Of a stretch of DNA of 64,000 nt, positions 42,990-55,700 are shown in pieces. Origin of the DNA: Chalara sp. BL73. Its lineage: Eukaryota; Ascomycota; Leotiomycetes; Helotiales. Every line of letters starts with the position of its first letter. Positions within the stretch are counted from its first letter, which is position 1. The notes beneath the pieces were generated by a model, which did not search any database, was not told where the DNA came from, and saw nothing but the letters and a program-made list of their open reading frames with translations. Location of the stretch: positions 1-64,000 of the forward strand of contig CAKJVC010000115.1 of NCBI GenBank assembly GCA_918026815.1, written 5' to 3'. Made by a program: the position numbers and the translations under genes.

Positions 42990-44165
42990 TCATGGCTTAT
43001 ATTGCTTCAAGGCTTCAAAGTCCTTCGCAACAGTTGTATCATGTGGCAAGTAGAGTTTCGCAACCTTCATCATCTGATATGCTCGAGGTTTATCACCTAG
43101 CTCTCTGCAGGCTACGCCGGTCCGATAGTAAATCTTGCCTATTTCTGGAGCCGCTGGGAAATCCTGTCTAGCTTCGTCTCCCTGTTGGATGCTCTCCTGG
43201 AAGATCTTGATCGTGCGCATGCCCCAGAATGCTGCCTCTTCGTAATTCTTCAGCTTGAGGTATGCCATCACAGTGTTTGAGACGAGTCGGACCCGCAGGA
43301 CGAGTCTTACAATCTGTGCAAACTGGTCCTTGAACTGCCCTTCTCGGCATTGCACATGGAAATAAGCGTCTCCCCATACAGAACGACGGCGTCCCTCGCA
43401 TATAATCATGAGATGCCTATGTGACTCCCGGTATAATCGCAAAGCATCCTCATACTGGCCTTTCCGCAACGCGTCATTGCCCTCATCCTTTAATCGTGTA
43501 GATTCCTCGAGACACTTCTCCACCGTCGGATAGGGAATGGCCATTTGCTCCCGCATTGTCTTCTCCACTGACGCATAGTGATCGCCTTGCACCACGACTT
43601 GATATAAATTCTTAACGAGCCCAAAAGGCTCGAGAAGCTTGCGCTGGATGGCTTTGGGAATTGGCTTATCCTCGAATGCCAGCTGGTAGGGATCTTGGAG
43701 TTTGAGAATCAGGCGTAGATGCTCGTTCATGCCGGGATGGGATAGATTGGAATGGTACCACATGTGAGTAAAGCTGGCGAGATCATCGATGGTGAGGATG
43801 AATCTGCGCAAGTCGCCCTCGTCCAGCGGTGCGAACTGCGGGGTGATCTGTACCCTCAGGTGCACATTATTAAAGCGTAATGCCTTTTCACCGCTGATTA
43901 CAATTGGAACATAACCTTCCATGCCAACGTAGTTCTGCGCATCTGGCCATGGGGTATCAACAGCGACAAAGATGTTGTCGCGGCGGAAAACAGCTCGGGC
44001 CTCGGAGTAGATTTGATGGCAAGTCCGGAAGACGTTCAGATCAAACCTGTACTTCTTGTACTCGTTTCCGATGTCGTATTTATTCTTGGGGGAGAAGAGG
44101 ATCTCGTGGTAGATGGCCTCACGGATCTCTCCAGGAAGCTCGAGCAGCTTGCAGGAGGTGGCCAT
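42990..44165 (-). CDS. F-box-like / TPR-domain protein
   Basis: A single exon of 391 residues. The N-terminus LLELPGEIREAIYHEILFSP with FRTCHQIYSEARAVFRRDN is the F-box-like/2EXR-type opening seen in many fungal proteins (LPxEIRxxIYxxL, then CRxxxxEA). Residues about 225-390 have helical repeats of tetratricopeptide type: STRLKDEGNDALRKGQYEDALRLY, AYLKLKNYEEAAFWG and YYRTGVACRELGDKPRAYQMM. The combination suggests a substrate-binding adaptor, possibly for an SCF ubiquitin ligase, but no Skp1 contact can be proven. Start at the first Met, with the gene preceded by a 900-bp gap. The ORF is intact and the region around it is GC-richer than the left half of the window. Confidence 0.78.
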   Translation of the reverse strand: MATSCKLLELPGEIREAIYHEILFSPKNKYDIGNEYKKYRFDLNVFRTCHQIYSEARAVFRRDNIFVAVDTPWPDAQNYVGMEGYVPIVISGEKALRFNNVHLRVQITPQFAPLDEGDLRRFILTIDDLASFTHMWYHSNLSHPGMNEHLRLILKLQDPYQLAFEDKPIPKAIQRKLLEPFGLVKNLYQVVVQGDHYASVEKTMREQMAIPYPTVEKCLEESTRLKDEGNDALRKGQYEDALRLYRESHRHLMIICEGRRRSVWGDAYFHVQCREGQFKDQFAQIVRLVLRVRLVSNTVMAYLKLKNYEEAAFWGMRTIKIFQESIQQGDEARQDFPAAPEIGKIYYRTGVACRELGDKPRAYQMMKVAKLYLPHDTTVAKDFEALKQYKP

Positions 44166-45064
44166 GTTTGGCGGATTAGTTCGTTGTGTCGATGGGAAGG
44201 GATTTGTGGGAAGAAATGGTTTGATTTATAAGGGTTTCGGCGGGATACAAATTGTATGGTGGTTGTACCGCGGTACGTCTAGACTGAAAGGAGATTAGCG
44301 TCGGAAACGTACAGCCAGCGGCGGCATCAAGGAAGAAATCTTGGCACGACTGTTGTTTGTTTGTCCTTCAGAAGCAGAAAACAGAAACTCCGATAAATAT
44401 ATCACGTGAGAATTAGTCATCCATTTGCTTAGTCAGTAAAGTGTCGGGGAGAAGACAACTTCCGGGGCCGAGATGGCGGGGGTAGAGCCGGGGCGGGGTG
44501 GGTTAACTAATACTGATGATGATGATATCTGCCAATGCGATGATGATGGTAATAATGATGAATAAAACATCACCCAAACCCTACCGCCACAGCCACAGCA
44601 ACAGCTACAGGCTACAGGTTATAGTGTAGGAGAAAGACGCGCAAGCTTCCCGCGGGGTAAATCTCAAGGCAACAGCGATGCTGGAGTTCCAGAGAAAAAG
44701 ATACCTTTACTCAGATGCATTCATGAGCAACAACTCAATAGCACTCACTCGATTCATTATTATTCCATTTCAATTCAATTACACATTACATATTAAGCAT
44801 TACGCCTTTACACCCATTCATGTCCTCGGTCTGCTTCTATCCTTCGGAGCGAATCATCGGCACCGAATCAAAAGCTTGTTTCATCACCTTGCGGCGTCAG
44901 CTCTCTTGCACAACCGTCATCATCTATTAGCTCATCTCCCTGTCTTTTGGTAAACTAAAACCTAACATATATATCGATTCTTAACAAAACAACACCCCAT
45001 CTCCTCTTCGTGAATCAGCCTCCCCTCCTCCTCCTCCTCCACCACCTCAGATACATCAACACCC
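44166..45064. other. Divergent intergenic region with GAT-rich microsatellite
   Basis: About 900 bp serving as promoter for both flanking genes. At 44513-44565 there is a GAT/AAT trinucleotide microsatellite (GATGATGATGAT with interruptions). A CT-rich leader (CCTCCTCCTCCTCCTCC at about 45024) sits just upstream of the fasciclin gene, as in strongly expressed fungal genes. Confidence 0.6.
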
Positions 45065-46566
45065 ATGAAGTTGATCAATACTTTACTGCCGCTTGCGGCC
45101 GTGGCATCTGCCTTTGTCATTCCGGACGAGCAGGTTGCAGAACAGGTCTTTCTCAAGAAAGAACCCCAATCCATCACCGGAAAGCTACAGGGAACAGTTG
45201 ACAGTGTCTGGGCTTCGGTGGAAGACAAAGTGAAGGACGCCGTAACCTTCTCCGAGAATGCTTTGGACTCGGCCATCAATGCCGCCTCCAGGGCAAAATC
45301 AATGATTGAGTGCCATTCTGCTATGATCAAATGGGATATTGAGGGGTGGCTTGACTCCGCCGCGACCACAGTTGAAGATATCGGCCTCTTTGATGGGCCG
45401 CATCATCCACCAGAGCATCCTCCGCACCAAAGACCCGGTCGTCCTCCTCACCGAAAACCCAGGCATCCCGGCCACGGCGATGGCAAGAAGCCTAACCTCA
45501 CCGTCTACGAACTTATCGCAGGCAGTAAGTACACCACCAAGCTCGCAAAGTTGATTGACGAGTTTCCGGATCTTGTTGAGGCATTGAACGGCACCAAGGC
45601 CAACTACACTGTCTTTGCACCTACAGACAAGGCATTTGAGAAGATCCCGGATCATGGGGAGAAACCACCCAAAGAACTTATCGAAAAGGTCCTCCAGTAC
45701 CATGTCTCACCAGACTTCTACCCTGCAGGTCGGATCTTTGCGTCACATACCATTCCTACTACTTTGAAGCCGCCGTCTCTTGGTGGCGAGCCGCAACGTC
45801 TGCGCGTAGGTCTTAGTCTCAAGGGTTTAGCCGTGAATTTCTACAGCAGAATCATTGCTATCAATATCGTCAGTACGCTGCTTTCCTCTATCAAGTTTCC
45901 ACTAATTAAATTTAGTTCGGCACTAATGGTGTCATCCACGGCGTCGATTCTCTCCTGCTCCCCCCCCCTCCCACTCTCAAAATCATTGAGCTTCTCCCAT
46001 CCGAATTCTCGACCTTACAATTGGCACTTTTAAAGACAGGGTTGGCCGAATCGCTTGCTGATGCACCACATACGGGTGGAACGTTTTTTGCTCCTTCCAA
46101 CCTTGCATTCCAGAAACTCGGACCCAAGATCAATGCCTTCCTCTTCAGCAAATATGGCCAAAAATATCTAAAGGCCCTGCTGGAATATCATATCGTTGCC
46201 AACCAGACTCTCTACTCTGATGCTTTTTACAAAGCCAAGAGCGCCTCTGAGTCGGACCTTGTTGATGAGGAAGTTGCGGAGGATATTCCCAAAGGGCATT
46301 TCCACATCGATCTCCCAACGTTGCTAGCCGACAAAAGCCTGAGTATTGACATTGCTCGATGGGGGGGATTCATTACAATCAAGATCAATGGCTTCAACAG
46401 CATCGCAGTCCAGGATGGACTTGCAAAGGACGGTGTTATCCATATTGTGTCGAGCCTATTAATTCCACCGAAGACACCAGGGGGTGCTGCTTATATGGGT
46501 GAAGAGATGGACCTTGAAGATTTTAAGGCACGCTTTGACATTGAGGAGAGATACGAGGAGTTGTAG
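45065..46566 (+). CDS. Secreted fasciclin (FAS1) domain protein, two domains
   Basis: Two exons (45065-45868, 45916-46566) give 484 residues. The signal peptide is MKLINTLLPLAAVASAFVIP. Residues about 25-115 are a helical charged region. Residues about 118-140 are a Pro/His/Arg-rich linker (HHPPEHPPHQRPGRPPHRKP). The first FAS1 domain starts at NLTVYELIAGSKYTTKLAKL and has NYTVFAPTDKAF and the H-box LQYHVSPDFY. The second starts LKIIELLPSEFSTLQLALLK with TFFAPSNLAFQKLG, LLEYHIVANQTLY and the closing KDGVIHIVSSLL. FAS1 modules mediate cell-surface adhesion. This domain order with an N-terminal linker is found in many ascomycetes. No GPI signal is seen, as the tail is acidic. Expected location: cell wall or secreted. 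Confidence 0.92.
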
Positions 46567-47060
46567 TCACTCGTTCTTCGTTGCAGCGTGGCAGGTTACA
46601 CTTTAACGAATATGATGCTGGGCAGAGGCCATTGGATCTCTTGTTTTCTTCGCCAGGATGGGTACGCATATGATAGGTTAGGCAACAACATGTAGTTTGT
46701 TATTTACGTGATACCGCCTTATGTGTCGTACTAGGCGATTTAGCGATGGATTGCTGTCCGACTTATTCTCGTAAAAGTTCGCATGTCTTATCCGCTGTGC
46801 TCTCTATCAGGCTTGGGTTTGAATTGGTTTAGTGAGCTACCTCCATCTGCCCCCTTAACAACTACCTGGTCATTCATTTTCTGCATCGCAACAATTCAGT
46901 GATCCTTTGCTTACCCGACCACAAACTGCTCGATTATAGATCACGTGTTTAATAACCACTTCAATCTAGCAAGCATCAGCTTCTACTTAAACTCCATATT
47001 TCCCCCAAATAAGACAATGACGTACAGATCACCCTTCCCTTCTCTGTAAAGAAACAGAAG
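46567..47060. other. Intergenic
   Basis: About 490 bp holding the fasciclin 3' end and the promoter of the next gene. A CACGTG core lies at about 46943. Nothing else seen. Confidence 0.5.
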
Positions 47061-47834
47061 ATGGCAAGTTCATCCACAGCAAACCCTCAACTCACGTTTC
47101 ACTGCTTTCCGCTCCTTCCGTTCGAACTCAAATGCGAGGTCTTCCATTGCGCAATCCTTCCTCTTTCCGCACCACGAATCATTCGAGTTCAGTCTCAAAT
47201 CGACTCTTTGGCACCATTTCATTCTCATAAGTCTGGTTCACATAGTCGCTTTTCTACACGATCACGATTCGTTCGCTTCTTTGATAATGGACCACCTCCC
47301 CCAGACGCTATCGCACTGCTGTGGGCTTGTCGAGAATCAAGGGCAATCGCTAAGGAATATTTCGACTTTACACTGACAGACATTCCTCGACCAATGTCAT
47401 CAGATGCCACTGCCAGGCAGATGACTATGAACCATTCACAGCTCAGAAATCCAGGGATTCTGTTTCAGCCGAACCGCGATGTCATCTACATGAGTCCAAG
47501 CAACTTTGCTCGGGTCCTCATCCATGCTACATCCATCGAGTTAAATATGTCGAATATTAAGATAGTGCGCATGGACCATTATCTCTTCAAGCACTACCTG
47601 ATTTCCAAGCAGCTCTTTGAGGGATGGGGCGAAGAAGAACCACCCTTCCTTGCCGGATTGAAGAAACTCATTGTCGTCGGACAACTTAATGAATTCCTTA
47701 ATGGTCAAGAACACTCTGCAAGGAAGAAGCATCCTTACATGTACAAAAATAGATGCAAAGAGATTGTTGAGGCCCGGCTGAGGGGTTACAATATCCGTAA
47801 CGTCGTGGTGGAGGTCGATATTACTACATGGTAA
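47061..47834 (+). CDS. 2EXR-domain protein
   Basis: A single exon of 257 residues. The opening LTFHCFPLLPFELKCEVFHC and, 60 residues later, ALLWACRESRAIAKEYF match the two conserved phrases of the fungal 2EXR family (FxxFPxLPxELRxxIW and LLxxCRESRxxA). Then come NPGILFQPNRDVIYMS and a segment (FLAGLKKLIVVGQLNEF) with the family's central strands. The length is typical. The role is unknown; the family is expanded in Leotiomycetes and Sordariomycetes, and this window also holds a decayed member at 40.8 kb. No signal peptide. Confidence 0.82.
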   Translation: MASSSTANPQLTFHCFPLLPFELKCEVFHCAILPLSAPRIIRVQSQIDSLAPFHSHKSGSHSRFSTRSRFVRFFDNGPPPPDAIALLWACRESRAIAKEYFDFTLTDIPRPMSSDATARQMTMNHSQLRNPGILFQPNRDVIYMSPSNFARVLIHATSIELNMSNIKIVRMDHYLFKHYLISKQLFEGWGEEEPPFLAGLKKLIVVGQLNEFLNGQEHSARKKHPYMYKNRCKEIVEARLRGYNIRNVVVEVDITTW

Positions 47835-50792
47835 GCAGAAGCAGGAGCGTGTATGTTGTAAAATTTCGAGAGTGAAAGTCCGGTAAACGTGCTTCAGGAT
47901 TTCGATTTCGACTCTATTTTGGCATTCGCTCACAACTAAAGTCTGCCTGTGCACCGCCAACCACAATAGCTTTAATTCTTTCAATAATGGGATTGGAAAT
48001 ACGCTTATATCGAAATGCTTTTATCATTACCGAACTTTTCATATATCAAACTTCTCATAAACATATATACTCCTCATCGTTCATCAAGAGTCTCACTTTC
48101 CGCTGCAATCCATGCCTCATCCCACCTTTTCAGCCACTCTAACATAGCAGACCTCTCCCTCTCCAATCCAAGTGGTACCTTCTCAAAGTTGCGCTCATTT
48201 GTGATGTATTTATGCAAGCGGTAGTCTCGCAAGCCCTGTTGCGTCAATCGAGGCACTTCAGAGTTTGAAGTTGAGAAAGCGCGATGAGCTTTACACGCTG
48301 TTGCGGGCATTATTGACGAGCTACCATAATAATACATAGGTCAGATAGATGAAGATATAAATGCGATGGCAAGTCAACTTTGGAGTGGCTGGGATAATTA
48401 CCCGGCAATTGTGCGAGAGATGCTTGGTGCTGATACTGATGCTATCTTTGATGCATCCATAGAGTTTTCTGACGTGGAAGATATCCTGCACATGCTTATC
48501 ATGGAAAGTTGAAGAAGGCTTGTATGAGGATGCTCTGAGATTTGGCCACAGCCGACAAGGCGCATCCCTCAAGCTGAGAAAGCCCACATATTTATAATAC
48601 CTGAGTCTCACGATGTGCAACTTTATGGGGTCCTACTACGTCAATCCAGCCAGTAGATCGGAATTCCACTCCGATGTACTGATTAGATGGAATTCTTTGC
48701 CTTGTTTACAAGATACTTGTCCTTATAACGGCTTTCTCGTCAAGTAGTAGTACAAACCATCTTTACAAGCTTGCTCATAACTGCGCTCTGCAGTACAACT
48801 TAGAGTTATGCGCGACCCTTTAGCGAGCCAAGTGCATTTTCGATACAAGGGACAGTCCAGAATCAACTCTTCTCCACTTCCCCAAACGATCCGAACGATC
48901 CCGGCTTTATCAACTCTCAAACTCTCATATTGCCGTAACTCTCATATTACCGTAATTGAACAGTTCAACAGTTGTCACGTCGGGAACCTGCTTTTAAGTC
49001 AAATCCTCGTGAAACTCCAGCTAGGCCAAAACCTTGGCATGAGGTGTATCGTGCCATATCATGCCTAAAAAGTTGGCCTGTCAAATTTAATATGTCTCAA
49101 ATGGATCATATCAAAGCTGCTCTAACTCATTTCCGTGTAGTGCTCTACTCATCCCGTACTATGCACATGCGTTTCTAGAGACGACGTGAACCGACAAGCC
49201 ACTTTCATCTGTTCAATCCTGCAAGAATGCACTTATAGGCCTTCATTCTGTCAGGGTCAACACTGCCTTATCGGCAGATGTGTCTAAGTATAACATGTCC
49301 ATACTTTCACTATTGAACAAATATAACACGCCTCTAGAATATTTACCAGAGCTGGCGGTCAACCACTTGCTCAAGTCCCCTGTGGATTAATATATCTATA
49401 TGAATTTTGCCAAAAGAATATAATGGAGTAAATGAAGCGGACTTTGATAAAAAGTACAGACCAAACTTTTTACACCTGGTTACCGACCAATAGCGAAGTG
49501 AAACCACACGGAAAATCGGCTTGCCTTGCATCAAGCACTGTAATGCGTCAACTACTGGAGCAACATAACACTTTCCCTTTATTCTATAATTTCTTAGCCC
49601 TTCTCTTGGATAATGGATATGCAGGCTTTTTCTGCAATTGTTCGAGTGCTCGTAGAACAAACATCTTGGTCTAGACACTTCTAAATTTCGCTAATGGGGC
49701 TCCACTATATTGTTGTTCTTTCGAAACGGATTCCGTGCTGCTCTACCATCACTTCTCAATTTTCGCACTATTCGCGCAAGTTACACGGCTCCCCTGCTGT
49801 GTTCTATCCAGTATTCGGGAATTTGGGGACGTCGCCGTTTCCATTCAACACTCAAGTCAACCATCTTCCGTTGCAGAGGGTTTTCAAGCAGGAATCCACA
49901 GCTGGGACCCAGTTAATGAAAGAGATGAGGTGTGCCACATAATTATTTGTACCCAAATAACACGTCAACAGCTACCAGTCAACTCTAAGGACTACATAAT
50001 AGCGAAGCATTACGCATAACCCCTTGCCATGACGATAATGCTAAACGCCTATTTCCTTGGACTACCATGGTCCACTTTTTTAATCCCCCGTCTCGCTAAA
50101 TTCTAGATAAGGAATAGTCAAAACGTCTCCCGGCTCGCCAAAACGCCGTGTTACGCAAGATCGCAAGAATGGAGGATCTTAGTGGCCTGTCAGTCCCACC
50201 GATGTTCAACGAACGCCCCAGAATGTCAGCTCCGCTGCCTGCAGCTGTATTTCCCCAGCGGATCTTAAGGAAAGTCGCATGTCTGTTCGAAATTTCACGA
50301 TAATTGCGTGGCTAATGGGAAAGTTACATGAAGGCTACTTCGAAGACCCCTTATACGAGAACGCACACTGTGAAACTGGCAGAAAGTTAATATGCACAGA
50401 CCTTTCTGGCATTTCCCTCTCACTATTGAATCTAAGGTTTGAATGATAATAGGGCGCGTTTTAACATAGTTTTAATCTTAATGATTGTATAAACTAGCAA
50501 GAAAATTTGTTTCGGAGCTCATGGCCACTTTTGTCGCTTAAGCCCCTGAACCCATAATTCATTTACTAGCCTAAGCCCTTCCACAACTCCAACCCGTATA
50601 TCTTCAAGGAGGAGATTTTAAAGAACATAACCTTACTCGCCAGCGGCCACATAAAAGAGAAGTTAGGGAAGCATAGTATCATTAGGCCAAGATGTTTAAA
50701 CATAACACGTGCCTTTTCATTAAAAATTCTATACTCTCGAACAAACTCATTGCCAAGACCTACAGAGCAAAGAAATGGTGCCATGAAATAGA
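47835..50792. other. Long intergenic region without a supported gene
   Basis: About 3 kb. The ORF 48074-48337 (-) has protein-like phrases (PRLTQQGLRDYRLHKYITNE) but no family and could be a fragment. At 48916-48955 a 17-bp unit (ACTCTCATATTGCCGTA / ACTCTCATATTACCGTA) occurs twice in tandem. Other ORFs overlap without character. Confidence 0.5.
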
Positions 50793-51862
50793 TCACAAAT
50801 ATCCACTCCAATCGATCTTCTGGTAGGCCTCTTCAATACCCACCCATTTCTCGCCGTCGAGCCCCAGATCATTCTTAGTCAAAACATTCTCCCCCTTCCA
50901 CGCGCCATCTCGTATTTCACCCCACCAAGCCATCATCCCGCCCATCTCCTTTCCCCAGTTAGGATACAAGGCATCAAGCTCCTCCAGGTTCTTGACCTCG
51001 ATAAAACTGGTCGCCTTCCCGGCCGCCTTCCCCCACGTCTCGAGCAGCCCGCCGACGGTGGTTTCTTCTACGCTCGCTAGCACGGTCTTCCCGTGCGTGG
51101 TCTCCGAGTGGGCCAGGATGGTGTTCGTGAAAATCCCGAGGTTGGAGGCGATGTCGCCGATGCTTAAGATCGGGGTTGACGCAGGGGAGGGCGAGAGTTG
51201 CACGTATTTCCCAGCGGGCTTGGAGAGGAACGGCGTGAATATCTCGTACGTATAGTTCGAGACGTACCAGGTTATCCAGAGGAACGTCGTTTTCGCCGCA
51301 AGCTCTGGGATGCTCTTGATGTACTTGTCAACGGCGTTCTTGGCCACAAAGTGTGGAACCGCGTGCTTCCCGTTTGAAAGCGCCGCTATGTCCGGTAGCG
51401 TCGACCAGATGTAGTGTTTCAGTGTTGGGGTTCTGGACGCTGCCCGTGCAAGGTTCTGGCCCTGGTTCTCCTCGATCTGCAGAGCGTGAGCTGGCCCACC
51501 CGCCGAGAAGGGCCGGAAGAAGTCTGTCAGCGCGAATATGGCCGCCGAGTCCTGTGATTCCAAATCAGCGGAGCTCGATTGCAATGTAGCTCTTGCTTTG
51601 ATGGCAATATTTGGAGAGACACCGAAACAGGGAATTGACTTACTTTAAACGCTTCAACCAAAGACGCTTCGTCGTCGAGGTCGGCATACACGATCTCTAC
51701 ACCCTTCTCCTTGAGAGCCTGGGCTTTGGGCATGCTCGTGGCACGATTTAACGAAAAGAGCACTGCGCGCACCTGGTAGATGCCGGACGAAAGAGCCGCC
51801 GAGAGGACCGCCGAGCCTTGCGTTCCTGTAGCGCCTACGACTGTGAAGATCGGTTTGGCCAT
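50793..51862 (-). CDS. NmrA-like NAD(P)-binding protein
   Basis: Two exons (51644-51862, 50793-51551) give 325 residues. The N-terminal Rossmann motif FTVVGATGTQGSAVLSAAL is the NmrA/HSCARG form (GxxGxxG), followed by VRAVLFSLNRATSMPKAQAL and VEIVYADLDDEASLVEAF. The C-terminal half (HYIWSTLPDIAALSNGKH, HFVAKNAVDKYIKSI, ISDIASNLG-like segment) is the substrate lobe. No Tyr-x-x-x-Lys catalytic pair of classical reductases is evident, so it may sense the NAD(P) ratio or act as an isoflavone-reductase-type enzyme. The start at 51862 is placed at MAKPIF, immediately before the fold; upstream in-frame Met at 51958 would add a non-conserved 32-residue extension. Confidence 0.88.
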
Positions 51863-52745
51863 CTCAGATTGTGGGTTCGATATCCTGAAAAACTTTTCCG
51901 AGGCTGAACTTTGAGCTTTTACCAACCAGTTATTGATAATGACGATCCTGGAACTCAAGAGACGCTCGACTTTATATATGCCCTTGCATTACATAATGGG
52001 GAGTTGATATAGTTTGATTTGTCAGCGTGCTAGACGAGGCCACGGAGAATTATATATATATACCCAGATTTCGCACCCACAAGCTAGTTTCGGCCTTGAA
52101 AGGATGTGTAAGCTGTAGGTTACCCGGCTTGCCGATTTTCTTGATTGGGACATTGGTTAAGGCAATGACGATATATGATAATGTATTCGTGGAGCTGAAT
52201 TTAGGTTTGTGTTACAAAGGAATACTTAGAGTTCGAGAGGGGTTGAGGAGGGGTTGCTCCCAGACTTCAAGGATGACCGTGTCTTGCCACGGGTTTCCAT
52301 CTCCGAAATGGAAATTTGCTAAGAACCATACATGTAAATCCTGATAATGAAATGCCGTTGCATGTATTCTGACAAGCTGCATAAGATAGAAACCAACAGA
52401 CTCTGGGCCCGAAAATGGGATATCATACACGAAAAATTTGTAACCCGTCAAACGGAAGATATTCCTGATGATCCCTGGCAACTACCGACCCAAGGTGAAA
52501 GCATTAATAATGTCAGTAATTGGCCACACTTGCGTCATGCAATTATTAATCTTGTTGCAGAGGTTAGGTGTAATCAAGTCTTCGATCCCATCAAGTCTAG
52601 GCTAGAGCCTTTCTTTCCGTTTCCACTAAGAAATCAAGACTAGTATCAAAACGCTAAGTTGCTCTCACTCTAACATCCATCTATACTATTAGTACAAAAG
52701 TATTAAAGCCATCATAACAGTTGATGTACATCTTTCCCCCTATTT
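51863..52745. other. Intergenic
   Basis: About 880 bp between the NmrA-like start and the EFR3 3' end. ORFs at 52027-52643 are not family-like. Nothing else seen. Confidence 0.5.
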
Positions 52746-55700
52746 TCAATACGGCGGTTTCACGACGCTGTCTTTCCCTTCCCCATTATCAATACCTTTT
52801 AAAAGACTCTCCAGGTCTACAACGGGTTCATCCTCCCCAAATATCGAGGCCGCAGGCTCTATCCTCTTCGTTGTCCCGGCCCGCTTCACACTTCTGCTCT
52901 TCCTTAGAGGCGTGATGCCAACACCAGCTGGGATGGGCGGCACCGGAGGGACGCCTTCCACTCCATTTGCACCGGGTGCCTCAGGGGTCGTAAGGACGGG
53001 ATGAGACGTTAGTGGTCGTGCGCGACCGTCAGGCGATGCTCTGTCTTGAGACTTGGATCTCGAGCGAGAGCGTGGCTCGCGCAGGGAAGCGGAACGCTCC
53101 ATAGGCGGAACATTCTGTTGGTGGTCCGGATTGAAGGAGACGTCTGAAGCGGTAAAATCATCATTGTAGCTGACCATGCTATCGCTGCTTGCATCGCTAT
53201 GTGCCACTCCTCCGGCCCCTGTGGTAGGGCGGCCTGGCTGTTGGCCAGAGAGTATTCGTTTCAGTGCATCTACTCTGGTGACAGACCCTCTGCTGGATTC
53301 ACTTGGCGGCGATGGCGAGTTGCCACTTTGCTTTCTGATTTTCTGTATGGCGCCCAACCCGCCCACAAGTCCATATGTAGAGTTTGCCTTACTCTTTTGG
53401 GAATGCGCTTTGTGACTATGTTGGTGGCCATGTGGCGATGCTGTCCCGCTGTTCGTGCCTCCCGTATTAAGATTTCCATTAACAGCAAGGAAGTTCCTTC
53501 CTCCTGTATTTGTGCCGGAGCGAGAGCCATTTAAAGAACCAGATTTACTGCCTTCTCGTGCTATGGCTATTGCGCTCTCGCGGGTCCACTCCGCCATCAT
53601 TTCTTCCTTGATAGCCTCGGGCATCGTATGATTTTCCCCTAAGTTCGCAGCTGCGGCGGTGAGGATAGGCTGTGCTGGTCCTCGTCCTGGAGAAGTGGGT
53701 GCGCTTGGTGGGACCATGTGGCTCTCTGCGTAAGAGAGCGAGATGAGCTTGACCATCTGGAAACGATCGTCAAATGGAAGCAGAGACTCTGTTTCAAGTT
53801 CCTCTCGTGGAAAAGATTGATGCGAGGTTGTTGAGCCTAGAGATATATCAGCAGGGCAATAAATATTTGGGGTCTAGCTTCATACCTGGGTTGCCGATGT
53901 TGGCTAATGAAATTGGAGGTTGAGTTATACGATCAACCCAAAACTGCTTCTTTCGTCGGCGATTGATCTCCGTCCCGATCGCTTGTCCAACAGGTGATGA
54001 TTCAAAGTCAAACTTCTCGCTGACTGCCCTAAAGTATCCGTGGCATAAACTTCCTAATCGAATCTTTGCCACGGGTGTTTCAGCTTCCAAAATATCCTCT
54101 TGCAAGCGGAAAACCATCGGCAGGCCGTTCTTCACAGCATTGACTCCCAGCTTTTGGATAAGACTTGTAAGTAGGAGGTGAAGCAAGACTATATCGGCTT
54201 CACTTTCGACATATTGAAGTGCATTCTCGTATACAGCAAGATGGAACAGCTTAAGGAATGTAGTTCGGCCATGTTTGTGGGCCTTGTCCTTCTGAGATGC
54301 ATTTGATACTGCACGTTTCGTAAGATTTGTTGTGGAATCGTCACGTGTTGTTCTCGTTAGACCTTTTGTTCGTCCTTTGTCTTCAAATATACGAAGATCA
54401 GACCGTGTAACTTCCCTATCTAGCCATGTCAGAAGCGCATCTGCATATGCCTTTCTGACGTTTCCGGCAGAATCTCGCAGTAGCCATTGGGTACCCTCCC
54501 ATATACGGACTGGAACTCGATTCCGGGCTAGACTCCCGCCAGCTATATGCTTCCGATGGCTTGCTACAAGTAATATGGCCTTCACGGCCAGCAGGGCGTT
54601 CACCTGTAAATAACATGGTTAGGCCATAAAATCAGAATGTATCAAAAATTTCATACCTTAGCAGTGTCAAACGAAAAGAACCCATCCGTGTTCGGATCTT
54701 CGGTCAAATCACCCACAGCGGTAACAGCAGCAGAAGCGGCAATAGGGTCCTCTATAGCTGCAGCTGTGTTTGGCACACCTGAAAGGGGTGGTGGTTTCAA
54801 CCTTGCAAGAATAGCAGAAACCATATCAGAGATTTGATCAGCATAATAAACGTGGGTTGCCAGACTTCCGATACAGTTCTGGAGTTGTGCCAACAACGCA
54901 ATCCGAATACTAGTAGGCACAGTTGCAGCCTCAGCCTGACCAGTCTCAGTATTGGTCGACAGAGATACTTCGGCGCCGTCGATTGACTAAAGTATTATTG
55001 TGTTAAGAACTTAATCCGTACAAGCAGTATAGCCAGACATTCAAAAGAGTTTAATTGGATAATGCACATACCTTGCCTGCTCCGTTGGCTTGTGGGGGAT
55101 GTGGTGCTGCTCCGTCCAGTTGAAGAAGTCTTAGAATGTGCTGTATCAGACCAAGTAATACATCCATCACGCTGAGTCCAATTAAGTTGATATCCGACTT
55201 CAACAGCGAGTCCACCATAGTGGCCAAGATGAGTTGTTGCTGCAAATTGTCATCTGCCAAGGCGCCTCGGACGAGGACTTCCATTGTTGTTACAAGTATA
55301 ACGTAGCGATCCTGAACCGGCGTCCACCGGGCGATCATTTCAAAGATCCTGGTCGCCCATTCCGCACTGTGTGGAGAATTGGTATCTGCAAGAACCTGCC
55401 AAAGGACTAGGTCAGTTTGTTTCCTGGAAAATCAACTAAGCGAGACTTGGTATAGAGTGCGACAGAGCAGGAGTGACGATTCTATTGTAATATCGTGCAG
55501 CTTCCCCCAGCACGAATCGGCCCAATCCAGAAGGGAAACTTTTCTACTCACCCGCTCCTCCTGTGCAATACGATCTGCAATGAATTGTAAGGTTGCCTGT
55601 GTGGCTCCAAAGATTTGTACTCTAGACATCGTTAGTACTTGTCAATGATCAGTTGGTTCGAAATCTTACCGATTGTTAGCAAGGAAGATATGCTTCAAGC

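Noticed and set aside
53009..53534. Multiple ORFs on both strands over the EFR3 C-terminus
   Set aside because: They are shadows of the Ser/Gly/Pro-rich GC-rich coding region of EFR3.
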